DNA of 64,000 bases from Quadrisphaera sp. DSM 44207 (GTDB lineage: Bacteria; Actinomycetota; Actinomycetes; Actinomycetales; Quadrisphaeraceae), in contig NZ_FNKA01000001.1 in NCBI RefSeq assembly GCF_900101335.1, positions 62,001 through 126,000 of the forward strand, given 5' to 3'. Made by a program: the position numbers and the translations under genes. Of this stretch, positions 51,963 to 61,881 are shown one piece after another; position 1 is the first letter of the stretch; each line of letters begins with the position of its first letter. Below the pieces are notes generated by a model, which had not been told where the DNA came from, made no database searches, and worked only from the letters and a program-made list of their open reading frames with translations.

Positions 51963-51995
51963 CGCGAGGCGGCCGGTCCTGCCGGCCGCCTCGCG
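51963..51995 (+). terminator. Strong hairpin behind acpP inside the fab operon
   Basis: CGCGAGGCGGCCGG (51963-51976) and CCGGCCGCCTCGCG (51982-51995) form a perfect 14-bp stem with a 5-nt loop. Because fabF and accD follow in the same direction, it may be a partial terminator or an mRNA-stabilising end that raises the acpP level. Confidence 0.6.
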
Positions 51996-52010
51996 CCGGA
52001 CGGGCGCCCT

Positions 52011-52040
52011 CCCCTGACGGGCGCACCCCTGACGGGCGCA
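52011..52040. repeat. 15-bp tandem duplication between acpP and fabF
   Basis: CCCCTGACGGGCGCA is repeated twice exactly, and CCCC-GACGGG follows as a partial third copy. Confidence 0.85.
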
Positions 52041-52094
52041 CCCCGACGGGGACCCCCGCACCGCTGATCCACCCCGGCCCACCTGGAGACCCGC

Positions 52095-53396
52095 ATGCCC
52101 GGTTCCGACGCCGCGGCCCTGCCCTCGCCGGCACCCGTCCCGACCGCCTCGGCCGCTCCGCACCGCCGCGTCCTCGTGACGGGCGTCGGCGCCCTCACCC
52201 CGCTCGGCGACACCGCGGCCGCCACCTGGGAGGCCGCCCTGGCCGGCCGCCCCGGCGCCAGTTCCATCACCGCCGAGTGGGCGAGCCGGTGGGACATGCC
52301 GGTGACGTTCGCCGCGCAGACCACCACGCCCGGCACCGACGTGCTGCCCCGCCACGAGGCCCGTCGGCTCGACCCGGCCGGCCAGTACGCCGTCGCCGCC
52401 GCCCGCCAGGCGTGGGCCGACGCCGGCTCCCCCGAGGTCGACCCGCTGCGGCTGGCGGCCGTCGTCGCCACCGGCATGGGCGGCCTGTGGACGCTGTTCA
52501 CCGCCTACGACGTCCTGCGCGACCGCGGCGCGCGCCGCGTGCCGCCCATGACCGTGCCGATGCTCATGCCCAACGGCCCCGCGGGCGCGGTCAGCCTCGC
52601 CCTCGGCGCGGCCGCCGGCGCGCACTCGCCCGTCTCCGCCTGCGCCTCGGGCGCCGAGGCGGTCTCCTACGGGCTGCAGATGATCCGCGCCGGGCGCGCC
52701 GACATCGTCGTGGCCGGCGGCACCGAGGCCACGATCCACCCCATGCCGCTGGCCTCCTTCCACGCCATGCAGGCGCTGTCCACGCGCAACGAGTCCCCCG
52801 AGACCGCCTCGCGGCCCTACGACACCGCCCGCGACGGGTTCGTCCTCGGCGACGGCTCCGGGATCCTCGTGCTGGAGTCCGAGGAGCACGCCCGCGCCCG
52901 CGGCGCCCGCGTGTACGCCGAGGTCCTCGGCGCCGGCCTGTCCGCGGACGCCCACCACATCGCCGCTCCCGAGCCCGAGGGCATGGGCGCCTCCCGCGCG
53001 GTGCAGGAGGCGCTCGCCGTCGCCGGCGCCACCCCCGCCGACGTCGTGCACATCAACGCCCACGCCACGTCCACGCCGGTCGGCGACCTCGCCGAGGTCA
53101 AGGCCCTGCGGCGGGCGCTGGGGCCGGACCTGGACCGCGCGGCCGTCTCGGCCACGAAGTCGATGACGGGGCACCTGCTGGGCGCGGCCGGCGCCGTGGA
53201 GAGCATCTTCACGGTCCTCGCCCTGCACCACCGGCTCGCGCCCCCGACGATCAACCTCGACGACCTCGATCCCGGGGTCGACCTGGACGTCGTCCGCAAG
53301 GACCCCCGCCCCCTGCCCGCCGGGGGCGTGGCGCTGAACAACTCCTTCGGCTTCGGCGGCCACAACGTCGCCGTCGCCTTCGGCCCGGCCTCCTGA
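52095..53396 (+). CDS. fabF: 3-oxoacyl-ACP synthase II
   Basis: A 433-residue KAS II elongating enzyme. The catalytic residues are Cys in VSACASGAEAV and two His in NAHATSTPVGD and TKSMTGHLLGAAGAVE; NSFGFGGHNV ends the fold. A ~22-residue Ala/Pro head precedes VLVTGVGALTPLG. It elongates acyl-ACP. The stop is followed after 7 nt by accD. Confidence 0.95.
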   Translation: MPGSDAAALPSPAPVPTASAAPHRRVLVTGVGALTPLGDTAAATWEAALAGRPGASSITAEWASRWDMPVTFAAQTTTPGTDVLPRHEARRLDPAGQYAVAAARQAWADAGSPEVDPLRLAAVVATGMGGLWTLFTAYDVLRDRGARRVPPMTVPMLMPNGPAGAVSLALGAAAGAHSPVSACASGAEAVSYGLQMIRAGRADIVVAGGTEATIHPMPLASFHAMQALSTRNESPETASRPYDTARDGFVLGDGSGILVLESEEHARARGARVYAEVLGAGLSADAHHIAAPEPEGMGASRAVQEALAVAGATPADVVHINAHATSTPVGDLAEVKALRRALGPDLDRAAVSATKSMTGHLLGAAGAVESIFTVLALHHRLAPPTINLDDLDPGVDLDVVRKDPRPLPAGGVALNNSFGFGGHNVAVAFGPAS

Positions 53397-53403
53397 CCCG
53401 CGG

Positions 53404-54873
53404 GTGAGCGCCGGCCCCCCGCCGGACCCCCGGGACCCGCGGGCGCGGCTGGAGGCCCTCTGCGACCCTGGCAGCACCCGTCCGCTGCTCCCGGACGACG
53501 GCCCCGGCGACGGTCCCGGCGACGGTCCCGGTGCCGGTCCTGGTGCCGGGGTCGTCGCGGTCACGGGCTCGGTGGCGGGCGTACCGACCGTCGTCTTCGC
53601 CTGCGATCCACGTGCGCAGGGCGGGGCGCTGGACGCGCGCGGCTGCGCGGTGGTCCTCGCCGCCTACGAGCGGGCGCTGGCGGACGGCGCCCCGGTGGTG
53701 GGCCTGTGGCACTCCGCCGGGGCGCGCCTGCAGGAGGGCCCGCGGGCGCTGGAGGCGGTCGGCCGGGTCTTCGCGGCCATGACCCGCGCCTCGGGCCGCG
53801 TGCCGCAGGTCTCCGTGGTGCTCGGGCCGGCCGCCGGCGGCGCCGCGTACGGGCCGGCGCTGACCGACGCGGTGGTCCTCGGACCCGCGGCGCGCGTCTT
53901 CGTCACCGGCCCGGACGTCGTCCGCTCGGTGACCGGTGAGGACACCGACGCGGAGCACCTCGGCGGCCCCGACGCGCACGCTCGCCGCTCCGGCGTCGCG
54001 CACGTGGCCGCCGGCAGCGACGCGGAGGCGCTGCAGCACGGCCGCGCGCTCGTCGGGCTGCTCGGCGCGCAGGGCGCCTGGGACGCCGCCGCCCGCGCCG
54101 GGCGCGTGGAGGAGCGCGACCTCGGCGCGCTGCTGCCGGCCTCGCCGCGGCGCGCCTACGACGTGCACCCGCTGCTCGACGCCGTCCTCGACGCCCCGCT
54201 GGGCACCCCCGGCGCCGGCGGCTCCCTGGAGCTGCACCCCGCGTGGGCGCCGAACGCCGTGACGGCGCTGGGGCGGCTCGCCGGGCGCACCGTCGGCGTC
54301 GTCGCGACCAACCCGCTGCGGCTCGGCGGCTGCCTGGACGCCGCCTCGGGCGAGAAGTGCGCGCGGTTCGTGCGGACGTGCGACGCCCTCGGCGTCCCCC
54401 TCGTGGTGCTCGTGGACACCCCCGGCTACCTGCCGGGGGTGGCCCAGGAGTGGGACGGGGTGGTGCGGCGCGGCGCCAAGCTGCTGCACGCCTTCGCCGA
54501 GGCCGTCGTGCCCCGGGTGACGGTGGTGGTGCGCAAGGCCTACGGCGGCGCGCAGATCGCGCTGAACAGCCGGGCGCTGGGCGCCACCCGCGTGCTCGCG
54601 TGGCCGGGCGCCGAGGTCGCGGTCATGGGCCCGGTCGCGGCCGTGCGGGTGCTGCGCCGGCGCGAGCTCGCGCAGGCGCCGCCCGAGCGGCGCGAGGCCC
54701 TGGAGGCGGAGCTGGCGGCCGAGCACGAGCGCGCCTCCGGAGGGCTGGCGCGGGCGCTGGAGGTCGGCGTCGTCGACGAGGTCGTCGACCCGGCGCGCAC
54801 GCGCTCGGCGCTCGTGCGGGCCCTGGCCGCGGCCCCGGCGCGCCGCGGCGCGCACGGCAACATCCCGCTGTGA
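53404..54873 (+). CDS. accD: Acyl-CoA carboxylase carboxyltransferase beta subunit (AccD6-like)
   Basis: A 489-residue crotonase-fold carboxyltransferase. It shows GARLQEGPRAL, GPAAGGAAYGPALTD, LDAASGEKCARFVRTCD, LVDTPGYLPGVAQE, VVRKAYGGAQIALNS and the end HGNIPL. Gene order after fabF matches accD6 of mycobacteria, which makes malonyl-CoA together with a biotinylated alpha subunit. A Gly/Pro/Asp repeat (GDGPGDGPGAG) near residue 35 is an extra insert. The alpha subunit is not in the window. Confidence 0.92.
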   Translation: MSAGPPPDPRDPRARLEALCDPGSTRPLLPDDGPGDGPGDGPGAGPGAGVVAVTGSVAGVPTVVFACDPRAQGGALDARGCAVVLAAYERALADGAPVVGLWHSAGARLQEGPRALEAVGRVFAAMTRASGRVPQVSVVLGPAAGGAAYGPALTDAVVLGPAARVFVTGPDVVRSVTGEDTDAEHLGGPDAHARRSGVAHVAAGSDAEALQHGRALVGLLGAQGAWDAAARAGRVEERDLGALLPASPRRAYDVHPLLDAVLDAPLGTPGAGGSLELHPAWAPNAVTALGRLAGRTVGVVATNPLRLGGCLDAASGEKCARFVRTCDALGVPLVVLVDTPGYLPGVAQEWDGVVRRGAKLLHAFAEAVVPRVTVVVRKAYGGAQIALNSRALGATRVLAWPGAEVAVMGPVAAVRVLRRRELAQAPPERREALEAELAAEHERASGGLARALEVGVVDEVVDPARTRSALVRALAAAPARRGAHGNIPL

Positions 54874-54935
54874 CCCCGCGCCGTCCCCGCGCGGGGTGGG
54901 CGCCGGCCGGCGGGTGTCAGGACGGCGGCGCCGGC

Positions 54936-55439
54936 TCAGCCGACGCGGTGCAGCCAGCGCACGGGCGCGCCGTCCCCGGCGTAGCGGAAGGGCTCCAGCT
55001 CGTCGTCCCACGCCGAGCCCAGCGCGAGGTCGAGGGCGTCCCGGACCCGCATCAGGTCCTCCCCGGCGATCTCCAGGGCGGCCTTGAGGCGGTCCTCGGG
55101 CACGACGACGGAGCCGTGGGCGTCGGTGACGGCGTGGAAGATGCCGAGCTCGGGCGTGTGGCTCCACCGGCCGCCGTCGACGCCGGGGCTCGGCTCCTCG
55201 GTGACCTCGAAGCGCAGGTGCGTCCACCCGCGCAGGGCGGACGTCAGGCGCGCCCCGGTGCCGGGGGTGCCGTGCCAGGGCACCTCCCCGCGCAGCAGCC
55301 CGGGCGCCGCCGGCTGGTCCGTCCAGTCCAGGGACACGGGCACACCGAGGACGTTGGAGGCCGCCCACTCCACGTGGGGGCACACCGCACGGGGCGCTGA
55401 GTGCACGAACAGCACACCGCGCGTCATCCCACTGGACAT
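54936..55439 (-). CDS. DUF3145 family protein
   Basis: A 167-residue protein. ATG 55439 is preceded by GGGAGG 5 nt away. It begins RGVLFVHSAPRAVCPHVEWA, then LRFEVTEEPSPGVDGGRWSHTP and the end AWDDELEPFRYAGDGAPVRWLHRVG, all typical of the actinobacterial DUF3145 family found beside the fab operon in Streptomyces. No function is established. The gene order hints at a link with fatty-acid synthesis. Confidence 0.88.
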   Translation of the reverse strand: MSSGMTRGVLFVHSAPRAVCPHVEWAASNVLGVPVSLDWTDQPAAPGLLRGEVPWHGTPGTGARLTSALRGWTHLRFEVTEEPSPGVDGGRWSHTPELGIFHAVTDAHGSVVVPEDRLKAALEIAGEDLMRVRDALDLALGSAWDDELEPFRYAGDGAPVRWLHRVG

Positions 55440-55636
55440 ACCGGCCTCCCTACCGTGTGCGAGGTGCGTCTTCCCCAACGACCTCGACCGACAGGACCCG
55501 GTGCTGCGTGAGCGGACGGCTACTGATCGGCGTCATTCTGCACGAGCGCCCCGACGCGCACCAGGTCTTCGCGCAGGTTGGCAGCAGGAGGGGCCTTCGC
55601 GCTGAAGGCGCGCGGAGGAGTTGCCGAAGAGATGCC

Positions 55637-56062
55637 GTGGACGACATGGAGCGAGGACCCGCCGAGGCCCCCGACGAGGGCGCGGTCTCGGAGGTGATCC
55701 GTCCGGCGGCGATCGTGCCCGAGGAGGCCGCGCGCGCGGTGCTCGTCGAGCTGGCCCTGCGGGACGTGCAGAACGGCGGCGTGTGGCAGTCGGAGCCGAA
55801 CCTGTGGAGCCGGTACGACCGGCCCTGGCACGGGCTGGCCAACCCCGCCGGCGCCGCCCTCATCGGCACCATCCAGGTGGCCTACGGCACCCCGACGAAG
55901 TACGAGATCACCGTCTACCGGGTGACCGTCACGCGCCTGGGCGTCGACAGCGGCTGGAACGTGGAGTCCCTGACCGACGAGGCCCTCGGCTACGGCGGCA
56001 TCACCCTCGCCAGCTGCCCGCGCGCCACCCTCGCAGCGCCGCCGAAGCCCTTCCGCTTCTAG
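55637..56062 (+). CDS. Hypothetical protein with a WQSEPNLWSRYDRPW segment
   Basis: A 141-residue protein with no family I recognise. Start GTG 55637 (or ATG 55646) is chosen because codon use becomes regular there and GAAGAG precedes it. The core reads VELALRDVQNGGVWQSEPN, LANPAGAALIGTIQVAYGTPT and YEITVYRVTVTRLGVDSGW: a helix, then beta strands. It has a clean high-GC codon pattern and is divergent from DUF3145. Its stop forms part of the next gene's -10 box. Confidence 0.65.
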   Translation: MDDMERGPAEAPDEGAVSEVIRPAAIVPEEAARAVLVELALRDVQNGGVWQSEPNLWSRYDRPWHGLANPAGAALIGTIQVAYGTPTKYEITVYRVTVTRLGVDSGWNVESLTDEALGYGGITLASCPRATLAAPPKPFRF

Positions 56063-56065
56063 CCT
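56060..56065 (+). promoter_or_regulatory. -10 box TAGCCT overlapping a stop codon
   Basis: TAGCCT begins with the TAG stop of the previous gene and is 6 nt before GTG 56072. Confidence 0.5.
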
Positions 56066-56071
56066 GGGCAC

Positions 56072-56845
56072 GTGGAGCGCCCGCGCCGACCCGCGTACCT
56101 GGAGACCGGAGCCCTCGACGCCCTGCGCGGCGGCGGGGACCCCGCCGAGCGCGAGGAGTCCGCGCAGGCGACCGCCCGCCTGCTCGTGCAGGGCGCCCGC
56201 TCCGCCCGCGACGCCGAGGTGGTCGCCCGCCTCGTGCGGCTGGCGGACGAGCACGGCCTCGAGGTGCTCGCCCAGCTGTGGGCCGACGCGCCGCCGGACA
56301 GCCTCGCCGGCGCGCTCTGGCGCCTGTACGCCCTGCGCCAGTGGGTGCACGCCGACCCCCTCGGCGCCTCCCGCCAGTTCGCCGAGGGACGGCGGCGCGC
56401 GCCCGTGCTCGAGGCCGTGGCCGGCGTCGCCGACCCGCCCGGACCCGACGAGGTGCGCGCGCTCGTCGACGCGGTCCTGCACGGCGTGGCCCGCGGCGAC
56501 GTGGCCACCACGTTCGAGCGCGCCGCGGCCTTCGCGCGGGTCGTGGCCGTCGGGCGCGCGGCCCTGGCGGCCGACGCGCCGGCCGAGCACGCCCGGGCCG
56601 AGGGCGACGACGTCACGCGCTCGGCGGTGCGGCTGGTGCGCACCGCCGAGCACCTGGAGGCCGCGGCGCGGCAGCTGCGCCTGGAGCTGGGCAGCGACTT
56701 CGTCCGGCCGCGGGAGGAGAGGGCGACCGCGACCGCCGCGGACGACGCCGCGGACGACGCTGCGGACGATGCCGAAGGCCACACCGGAGACGGCGCCGGG
56801 GACGACCGCGGCGCCGACGGGACGCCACCGCCGCCGGGGGGTTAA
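56072..56845 (+). CDS. Helical hypothetical protein
   Basis: A 257-residue all-helical protein: TARLLVQGARSARDAEVVARLVRLADEHGLEVLAQLWADA, then ALWRLYALRQWVHADPLGASRQF and SAVRLVRTAEHLEAAARQLRLELG in segments. The C-terminal ~50 residues are an Asp/Ala-rich acidic tail with repeated DDAA. No catalytic motif; I do not recognise the family. It probably has its own leaderless promoter in addition to read-through from upstream. Confidence 0.7.
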   Translation: MERPRRPAYLETGALDALRGGGDPAEREESAQATARLLVQGARSARDAEVVARLVRLADEHGLEVLAQLWADAPPDSLAGALWRLYALRQWVHADPLGASRQFAEGRRRAPVLEAVAGVADPPGPDEVRALVDAVLHGVARGDVATTFERAAAFARVVAVGRAALAADAPAEHARAEGDDVTRSAVRLVRTAEHLEAAARQLRLELGSDFVRPREERATATAADDAADDAADDAEGHTGDGAGDDRGADGTPPPPGG

Positions 56846-57017
56846 CGTGGGGGCGTGCGCCGGGCCGCGGTAGCCCCGGGCTCCACTTCGAGCCGCTGCG
56901 AGCGGCCACGCGCCGAGAGGCGCTCCCGGCCCGGCGCACACCCTGCCCCCTCGACGACCCGTCGGCGGCTCCCTCGCCGGCTGTCGTGCCGCCTGCCCCG
57001 ACGGCGCCCTCGCCGGC

Positions 57018-57437
57018 TCAGCGGCCCAGCAGCGCGTTGAGCCAGCCGGGGCCGGTGGTGCGGCTCCCGGCCGGCAGCCGCTCGCGCAGTCCCCGGTCCG
57101 CCGTGACGACGAGCGGCACGGCCCCCGCGTCCACGACCCGGCCCGCCTCCGCGACGACGGCCGCGTCCCCGTCCCGCTGCGCGCGCACCACCCGCAGGCC
57201 CGGGTGCGCTGCCGGGTCCGCCGAGCGGGCGGCGCCCTCGAGGACGGCGACGACCTCGACGAGAACCAGCGCCCCGGGGTCGCCGTCCGGTCCCGCCACC
57301 CCCGCGCCCGGCAGGGTCCGCAGGCCGGCCAGCAGCCGCTGCGCCGCGCCGGCCCGGTCGCGCCACCACCCGTCGGGGCGCGAGCCGACGACGTTGGCGA
57401 CGTCCACGACGAGGACCCGCTCCCGCTGATCGGCCAC
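57018..57437 (-). CDS. PIN/NYN-like domain protein
   Basis: A 139-residue protein from GTG 57437. It begins RVLVVDVANVVGSRPDGWWRDRAG with acidic residues at the first strand, and has VPLVVTADRGLRERLP toward the end, like PIN/NYN-fold metal-dependent ribonucleases. Homologues are often named NTP pyrophosphohydrolase without proof. On the minus strand TACCCT (57446-57451) lies 8 nt before the start, so it is likely leaderless. Confidence 0.72.
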   Translation of the reverse strand: MADQRERVLVVDVANVVGSRPDGWWRDRAGAAQRLLAGLRTLPGAGVAGPDGDPGALVLVEVVAVLEGAARSADPAAHPGLRVVRAQRDGDAAVVAEAGRVVDAGAVPLVVTADRGLRERLPAGSRTTGPGWLNALLGR

Positions 57438-57445
57438 GGCCGCAC

Positions 57446-57451
57446 AGGGTA
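57446..57451 (-). promoter_or_regulatory. -10 box TACCCT for the leaderless PIN/NYN-like gene
   Basis: Minus-strand TACCCT, 8 nt before GTG 57437. Confidence 0.45.
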
Positions 57452-57461
57452 GGGCGGGGGC

Positions 57462-57587
57462 ATGAGCGAACCGCAGGAACCGGTGGAGGCGCCCTGGGCC
57501 GACGGCCCCGGGCACGGCGAGGAGGAGCAGGTGCCGACGCCCGAGGACGCCCCGCCGCCCGACGAGGTGCCCCCCTCCCCCAGCTGA
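57462..57587 (+). CDS. Small acidic proline-rich protein (41 aa)
   Basis: A short frame from ATG 57462 to TGA 57587, divergent from the PIN/NYN-like gene. The product begins MSEPQEPVEAPW and is rich in Glu, Asp and Pro (EEEQVPTPEDAPPPDE). Codons end in G or C throughout. It resembles in length, start and composition the acidic 43-residue protein at 10011. Function unknown; natively unfolded by composition. Confidence 0.5.
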   Translation: MSEPQEPVEAPWADGPGHGEEEQVPTPEDAPPPDEVPPSPS

Positions 57588-57601
57588 GCCCCGCCCGGGG
57601 C

Positions 57602-57630
57602 GGGTCAGGACGGCGGGTCAGGACGGCGGG

Positions 57631-57640
<10 letters not shown>
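57602..57640. repeat. 13-bp tandem repeat over a stop codon
   Basis: GGGTCAGGACGGC occurs at 57602-57614 and 57615-57627, with a third, slightly changed copy at 57628-57640. On the minus strand the third copy carries the TGA that ends the phosphatase gene; the other two repeat it downstream. Confidence 0.8.
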
Positions 57641-59244
<1,604 letters not shown>

Positions 59245-59253
59245 GGCGGGCCG

Positions 59254-59259
59254 AGTCTA
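59254..59259 (-). promoter_or_regulatory. -10 box TAGACT for the GAF-PAS-phosphatase gene
   Basis: Minus-strand TAGACT, 9 nt before ATG 59244, with no Shine-Dalgarno. Confidence 0.45.
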
Positions 59260-59349
59260 CGAGCGCCTCTCGCGCCGCGGAAGGATCGCCGCGCTGACGC
59301 GCTGCACTGACGCCCTGCGCCGCCGCCCGCGCCACCCCCGCGGCAGCGC

Positions 59350-61623
59350 TCAGCCCCGGGTGCTGCGGGCGAGCGCCCGAGCGGCCGAGCGGCGCGGCGC
59401 CGCCCGGCGCACGGGCCCGCGCGACGCGCCGTCACCGGCTGAGTCGCCGCCCGCCGCACCAGGGGCACCGGCGGCTGCAGCGGGCAGCGGCCGCCGTGCC
59501 GGTCCGTGCGCCCCGCCCGCCGGGCTGCTGCTGGCGCCGGTCAGCCGCGCCAGCGCCGCCTCGACGACCGAGCGGTCGCTGAACTGCCGCATGGGCGGCA
59601 GCGTCGCGCGCACGGTCGCGCCGTACGCCTTCGTGCGCAGCCGGGGGTCGAGCACCGCGACGACGCCGCGGTCGGCGGCGGTGCGCACCAGGCGGCCGGC
59701 GCCCTGGGCGAGCATCGTGCTGGCGCTGGCGACGTAGACCTCGGCGAAGCCGTCGCGCCCCGCGCGGTCGGCCGCCGTGCGCCGAGCCGCCATGAGGGGG
59801 TGGTCCACCGGCGGGAACGGGATCTTGTCCATCACGACGCACGACAGCGACGGGCCGGGCACGTCGACCCCGTGCCAGAAGCCCATCGTGGCGCACAGCG
59901 TCGACGCCTCGTCCTCGGCGAAGGCGCGCACCAGCGCGGACGCCGGCGCCTCCCCCTGCACGAGCACCGGCGTGCCGACGCGCGAGCGCAGGCGCGCCGC
60001 GGCCTCCACGGCGGCGCGCCGGCTGGTGAACAGCGCCAGGGTGCGCCCGCCGGCCGCCGCGACCAGCGCGGCCAGCTCGTCGAGGACGGCCTCTCCGTGC
60101 CGGCCGCGCTCCGCGCCCGCGGGCGCGGGGAAGTGCGCCGGCGGCACGTAGAGCATCGCCTGGCGGTCGTGGTCGAAGGGGCTGCCGACGTCGACGGCGT
60201 CCACGCCGCGCGGCGGGCGCGGCTCGCCGTCCTCACCGGTCAGCGGTGCCGCCAGGCCGAGGCGCTGCACCACGGGGTCGAAGGAGCCGGCGACGCTCAG
60301 GGTCGCGGACGTCGCCACGAGCGTGCGCTCGCCGAGGGCCTGCACGAGCAGCGGGCCGACCTCCAGCGGCGCGACCCGCAGCACCGGCGACCCGTCGGGG
60401 CCGGTCTCGAGCCAGCGCACGCCGTCGCACCCGACCGCCAGGACGGCGCCGAGGGCCGCCGCGGCCGCGGCCGCGCTCGCCGCCGCACCCCGGCGCTCCA
60501 CCGCCGCCCGCGCCGCGCCGCCCGGGGCCGGGGCCTCGGCCTCCAGCGCGCTCGCCAGGGCGCCCAGGCGCCGCGCCGCGGCGCCGAGGAGGTCCGCCAC
60601 GGGTGCGGGCAGCGCCGGCAGCAGGCCCGGCTCGACGTCGCCGAGGGCGCGGGCGAGGGCCTCGAGGTCGGCTCCGGCGGCGCGCGCGGCCTCGCGCCCG
60701 GCGGCCCCCCGCTGCCCGCGGGGCAGGCGCCGGGCCGCGAGCGCGGCGGCGCGCGCGAGCGCGGCGGGCTCGACCGCGGAGCCCCACGCGGTCGACAGGG
60801 AGGCCTCGACCTCGTGGGCCTCGTCGAGGACGAGCACGTCGTAGGAGCCCAGCAGCGGGGCCGGGCTGCGCAGGTCCTGCGCCACCTGCGCGTGGTTGGT
60901 CACCACGACGTCGGCGCTGCGCGCGGCGGCGCGGGCGCGCTCCGCGAAGCACTCGCGCGCGAAGGGGCACACGGCGGCACCGACGCACCCCGCGGCGTCC
61001 GTGGACACCTGCGCCCAGGCGCGCTCGGTCGCTGCGGGGGCCTCCGAGCGGTCCCCGGTGCTCGTGCGCCGCGCCCACTCCAGCAGCCGCGCCAGGCCCG
61101 CGGCGTCCTGACCGCTCGGGCGGGACGCCGCGGGCGCGGGGACGTCGAACAGCGCGGCGGGCGCGGCCTCCTCGGCACGCTCCAGCTCCGCGATCTCGGC
61201 GACCCGCAGGCGGCACAGGTAGTTCTGCCGGCCCTTGAGGAGGGCGTAGCTCAGCTGCGGGCCGCCGGTGGCGGAGAGCAGGTCGGCCAGCAGCGGCAGG
61301 TCCTCCCCCACGATCCGCTCGCCGAGCTGCTTGGTGGCCGTGGAGACCACCACCCGGCCGCCGGCCGCGACGGCGGGCACGAGGTAGCCGAGCGTCTTGC
61401 CCGTGCCCGTGCCCGCCTGCACGAGCAGGTGGCGCGAGCGGCGCAGCGCCTCCTCGACCGCGCGGACCATGCGCTCCTGCTCCGGGCGCACCTGGCCGTC
61501 GGGCCGGGCGGCGACGAGGCGGTGCAGCAGGGCCACGGCGTCCGCCCGGGCGCCGCGAGGGCGCCCGCGGCGCCCGGGCGCGGCGGCGCCGGGGGGCCGA
61601 GCCTCGGTGCAGCTGGCGCTCAC
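59350..61623 (-). CDS. DinG/XPD-type ATP-dependent DNA helicase
   Basis: A 757-residue superfamily 2 helicase. GTG 61623 is used because GGGAGG lies 8 nt upstream. Motif I is QAGTGTGKTLGYL, the iron-sulfur cysteines occur in YLCRLRV and CVGAAVCPFARECF, motif II is DEAHEVE, motif III is VATSATL and motif VI is QGAGRLVRT. XPD/DinG helicases unwind DNA 5' to 3' in repair and R-loop removal. The C-terminal ~60 residues are a disordered Arg/Ala/Pro tail. Confidence 0.93.
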   Translation of the reverse strand: MSASCTEARPPGAAAPGRRGRPRGARADAVALLHRLVAARPDGQVRPEQERMVRAVEEALRRSRHLLVQAGTGTGKTLGYLVPAVAAGGRVVVSTATKQLGERIVGEDLPLLADLLSATGGPQLSYALLKGRQNYLCRLRVAEIAELERAEEAAPAALFDVPAPAASRPSGQDAAGLARLLEWARRTSTGDRSEAPAATERAWAQVSTDAAGCVGAAVCPFARECFAERARAAARSADVVVTNHAQVAQDLRSPAPLLGSYDVLVLDEAHEVEASLSTAWGSAVEPAALARAAALAARRLPRGQRGAAGREAARAAGADLEALARALGDVEPGLLPALPAPVADLLGAAARRLGALASALEAEAPAPGGAARAAVERRGAAASAAAAAAALGAVLAVGCDGVRWLETGPDGSPVLRVAPLEVGPLLVQALGERTLVATSATLSVAGSFDPVVQRLGLAAPLTGEDGEPRPPRGVDAVDVGSPFDHDRQAMLYVPPAHFPAPAGAERGRHGEAVLDELAALVAAAGGRTLALFTSRRAAVEAAARLRSRVGTPVLVQGEAPASALVRAFAEDEASTLCATMGFWHGVDVPGPSLSCVVMDKIPFPPVDHPLMAARRTAADRAGRDGFAEVYVASASTMLAQGAGRLVRTAADRGVVAVLDPRLRTKAYGATVRATLPPMRQFSDRSVVEAALARLTGASSSPAGGAHGPARRPLPAAAAGAPGAAGGDSAGDGASRGPVRRAAPRRSAARALARSTRG

Positions 61624-61734
61624 GCGCTGTCCTCCCGCAGGACGCGGCGGGGCCGCCCGGAGCGGCGGGCGCGGCCCGGCCGCCCCGTGCGCACCGCCGG
61701 GGAAGTGGTCGACGCCCATGGTGGGACCCGGCAC

Positions 61735-61804
61735 CGACAGTCCGGCACCGACGGTCCGGCTCCGACGGTCCGGATCCGACGGTCCGGCTCCGACGGTCCG
61801 GCTC
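61735..61804. repeat. Five 14-bp direct repeats (iteron-like) in an intergenic region
   Basis: CGACGGTCCGGCTC occurs five times in tandem (starts 61735, 61749, 61763, 61777, 61791); three copies are exact, one has GATC at the end, and the first has two changes. The array lies in the 473 nt between the divergent dinG and unknown genes. Confidence 0.85.
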
Positions 61805-61852
61805 CGAGGGGCGTGGGCGCCCGCCGCGATGGTCAGGCGGCGACCGCGGGGG

Positions 61853-61881
61853 GATCACGCAGAGATCACGGAACGATCACG
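61853..61881. promoter_or_regulatory. Three GATCACG repeats spaced 11 bp apart
   Basis: GATCACG begins at 61853, 61864 and 61875, an exact 11-bp period, so all three face the same side of the helix. It is 216 bp before the start of the unknown gene. No other gene-like sequence is seen in 61624-62096. Confidence 0.55.

Noticed and set aside
56855-57040. 61-codon Arg-rich frame with TAACGT 6 nt before GTG 56855.
   Set aside because: The promoter-like box is striking, but codon third positions are poor (many A/T) and the frame overlaps the convergent PIN/NYN-like gene. The 172-nt gap is better called empty.
61735-61804. The 14-bp repeats as a CRISPR array.
   Set aside because: The copies are directly adjacent with no spacers, far shorter than CRISPR repeats, and no cas genes are present.
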